NCBI GenBank assembly: GCA_030653335.1
Contig: JAURZP010000225.1
Location: 1-8,048, forward strand
Reading direction: 5' to 3'
Length of the DNA: 8,048 bases
DNA from: Methanoregula sp.
GTDB lineage: Archaea > Halobacteriota > Methanomicrobia > Methanomicrobiales > Methanospirillaceae
The position numbers and the translations under genes were made by a program. Position 1 is the stretch's first letter, and each line of letters begins with the position of its first letter. The notes beneath the pieces are model-generated. The model was not told the DNA's origin and ran no database searches. It saw only the letters and a list, made by a program, of their open reading frames with translations. Positions 6,886-8,048 of this stretch are shown here, one piece after another.

Positions 6886-6928
6886 AGGATTTAATGATCT
6901 TTGATACTAATAGTGATTGCGCTCACCT
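6886..6928. promoter_or_regulatory. Compact divergent promoter between mfnB and the HisA-like gene
   Basis: Only 43 nt separate the two start codons. For mfnB the minus strand reads CTATTAGTATC (6913 down to 6903), which would place transcription start at or next to the ATG. For the plus-strand gene the candidates are GATTTAATGATC (6888-6899) or the overlapping TTGATACTAATAG (6901-6913), with GTGAT (6914-6918) as a weak ribosome binding site. The elements overlap, so the two promoters may compete or be controlled together. Confidence 0.45.
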
Positions 6929-7600
6929 ATGGAACTTGTTCTTGCGATGGATTTGCGGCAAAATCTGGTAGTCCATGGCAAATCCGGGATGCGGGAGAGT
7001 TACAAACCGCTCGACTGGGGTCTTTCTCCGACAGCAGAACCACTCGGGTACCTGGACGAGATCCAGCCAAAATTTCTCTACATTGCGGATCTCGACCGGA
7101 TTCAAGGCACGGGTTCGCATGATGCAATCGTGCAGCAGTGCGCGGAAAAAGTCTCACGCTGTTATGTGGATCGCGGTTGCAGTGCTCCTTATGATATGCT
7201 CAACGGGAAAAACATTAAAAATATTATCGGCACGGAAACGGGAGGCGCAGCGCTCTTTCGATACTGTGGCGGTTACCTGAGTATTGATGTAAAAGACGGG
7301 CGGGTGATCCCCTCCGGCAAAACCCCCGAAGAATTACTTGCTGATGCGCGGGACTGGCATTTTGACGGGATTATTATATTGAATATTGGTTCGGTAGGGA
7401 CAGAATCGGGTATTGATGCGGAGGAACTCGCGCACCAGCGCGCTGCCTATGGTGGCAGACTGTTGTATGGGGGTGGTGTTGCAACTGTTCATGATCTTGA
7501 AACCATCAGCGCGGCAGGATTTGATGGTGCGATCATTGCGACCGCCCTGCACCGTGGGCAGATCCCGGTTGAATGGATGCGGAGGGGAACCTGTTGTTAA
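6929..7600 (+). CDS. HisA/HisF-family TIM-barrel protein of unknown substrate
   Basis: A 223-residue relative of ProFAR isomerase (HisA), of the HisA-related group found in methanogens, not the histidine gene itself. Features: AMDLR with D8 at the end of strand 1 (the first catalytic Asp in HisA), ADLDRIQGTG (53-62), a GTET turn (101-104), SIDVKDGRV with D120 (the second catalytic Asp position), the GGG phosphate loop at 181-183, and ATALHRGQIP at 204-213, which resembles the second phosphate site. An aldose-ketose type isomerisation of a phosphorylated compound is therefore plausible, but the substrate is unknown. ATG 6929 fits the family N terminus; an in-frame TTG at 6917 would add four residues that do not fit. 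It is divergent from mfnB and overlaps tmk. A link to C1 cofactor synthesis is suggested only by position. Confidence 0.88.
   Translation: MELVLAMDLRQNLVVHGKSGMRESYKPLDWGLSPTAEPLGYLDEIQPKFLYIADLDRIQGTGSHDAIVQQCAEKVSRCYVDRGCSAPYDMLNGKNIKNIIGTETGGAALFRYCGGYLSIDVKDGRVIPSGKTPEELLADARDWHFDGIIILNIGSVGTESGIDAEELAHQRAAYGGRLLYGGGVATVHDLETISAAGFDGAIIATALHRGQIPVEWMRRGTCC
7581..7587 (+). promoter_or_regulatory. Ribosome binding site of tmk
   Basis: GGAGGGG inside the last codons of the HisA-like gene, 6 nt before the TTG at 7594. It decides the non-ATG start, since no ATG is in frame near the expected N terminus. Confidence 0.7.
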
Positions 7601-8048
7601 TCACGATTGAAGGGATTGACGGGACAGGTAAGAGCACCCTGCTCGCTGGACTCAAAAGCCAGCTTGCGGATCTCGACCCCATCTTCACCCGGGAGCCTGG
7701 CGCAACGTGGGTGGGAGAGGCTGTGCGACGGGCGATCGCAGAACAGATTGATCCGATTACTGAGGCCTCACTCTTTGTTGCTGACCATGCAGCGCACCTT
7801 TCTACCCTTGTCCGTCCCGCCCTTTCAAAAGGCAGACTCGTAATCTCTGACCGGTACAGCGACAGCCGCTTCGCCTACCAGTCAGTAACACTCAAAGGAA
7901 TAGTGCCGGACCCGGAGGGATGGCTGAGGGCAATGCATGACGGCTGGTCAATTGTACCGGACCGCACGTTCCTCCTTGTGCTCTCCATTGATGATGCGTT
8001 AGCCCGGCTCGCTGACAAGAGCGGGCGCGAGCATTTCGAGAAGCGCGA
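7594..8048 (+). CDS. tmk: Thymidylate kinase (3' end beyond the window)
   Basis: Phosphorylates dTMP to dTDP with ATP, essential for dTTP supply. About 151 residues are present, roughly three quarters of a usual Tmk. The first residues read MLITIEGIDGTGKSTLL, with the P-loop at 7-15 (K13). TREPG at 32-36 and SDRY at 85-88 (D86, R87) are the standard nucleotide and magnesium-site motifs. ADHAAHL at 63-69 replaces the DRAxH of many bacterial enzymes. The start is a TTG at 7594, supported by GGAGGGG (7581-7587) 6 nt upstream and by the P-loop sitting seven residues in, as usual. It overlaps the HisA-like stop by 7 nt, so the pair is cotranscribed. The frame is open to the window edge. Confidence 0.95.
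   Translation, partial: MLITIEGIDGTGKSTLLAGLKSQLADLDPIFTREPGATWVGEAVRRAIAEQIDPITEASLFVADHAAHLSTLVRPALSKGRLVISDRYSDSRFAYQSVTLKGIVPDPEGWLRAMHDGWSIVPDRTFLLVLSIDDALARLADKSGREHFEKR

Noticed and set aside
7607..7843. Plus-strand ORF of 78 codons in a second frame within tmk
   Set aside because: It overlaps the tmk frame, which carries the P-loop, TREPG and DRY motifs; the alternative frame has no recognisable content.

Overview
The window looks like a stretch of methanogen chromosome, most likely from the order Methanomicrobiales (Methanoregula-like); the lineage is inferred from gene content and not proven. The main clue is mfnB, the first committed enzyme of methanofuran synthesis, with its catalytic lysines intact. 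Further support comes from archaeal-type TATA elements, Shine-Dalgarno sequences of the GGAGGTGA type, a TTG start, an apparently leaderless gene and a T-rich terminator without a strong hairpin. No tRNA, rRNA, CRISPR array, insertion sequence or prophage gene is visible.

Left half (about 157-4610, all minus strand): an amino-acid decarboxylase operon. In transcription order it has a promoter with inverted repeats around 4569-4605, a leader with a probable 30-codon upstream ORF (4482-4390), a PLP-dependent decarboxylase of the AdiA/LdcI acid-stress family (4393-2084), a GadC-like amino acid antiporter (2087-651), and a small single-span membrane protein of unknown function (603-157). The upstream ORF, decarboxylase and antiporter are joined by ATGA stop/start overlaps. 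The likely logic is that an amino acid enters through the antiporter, is decarboxylated inside with consumption of a proton, and the amine leaves by exchange. In bacteria this gives acid resistance or proton-motive force. In a methanogen it could also supply agmatine or a related amine. This is the least expected part of the window.

Right half: a divergent housekeeping and cofactor region. On the minus strand mfnB (6885-6199) is followed after 12 nt by guaB, IMP dehydrogenase (6186-4717), ending at a T-rich terminator. On the plus strand, only 43 nt from mfnB, a HisA-like TIM-barrel protein of unknown substrate (6929-7600) overlaps the start of thymidylate kinase (tmk, from 7594), which runs off the window. 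This half links cofactor synthesis with nucleotide synthesis.

Non-coding stretches: 1-156 is AT-rich and holds no gene I can support; 4483-4716 holds the guaB terminator and the decarboxylase promoter; 6886-6928 is the shared divergent promoter.
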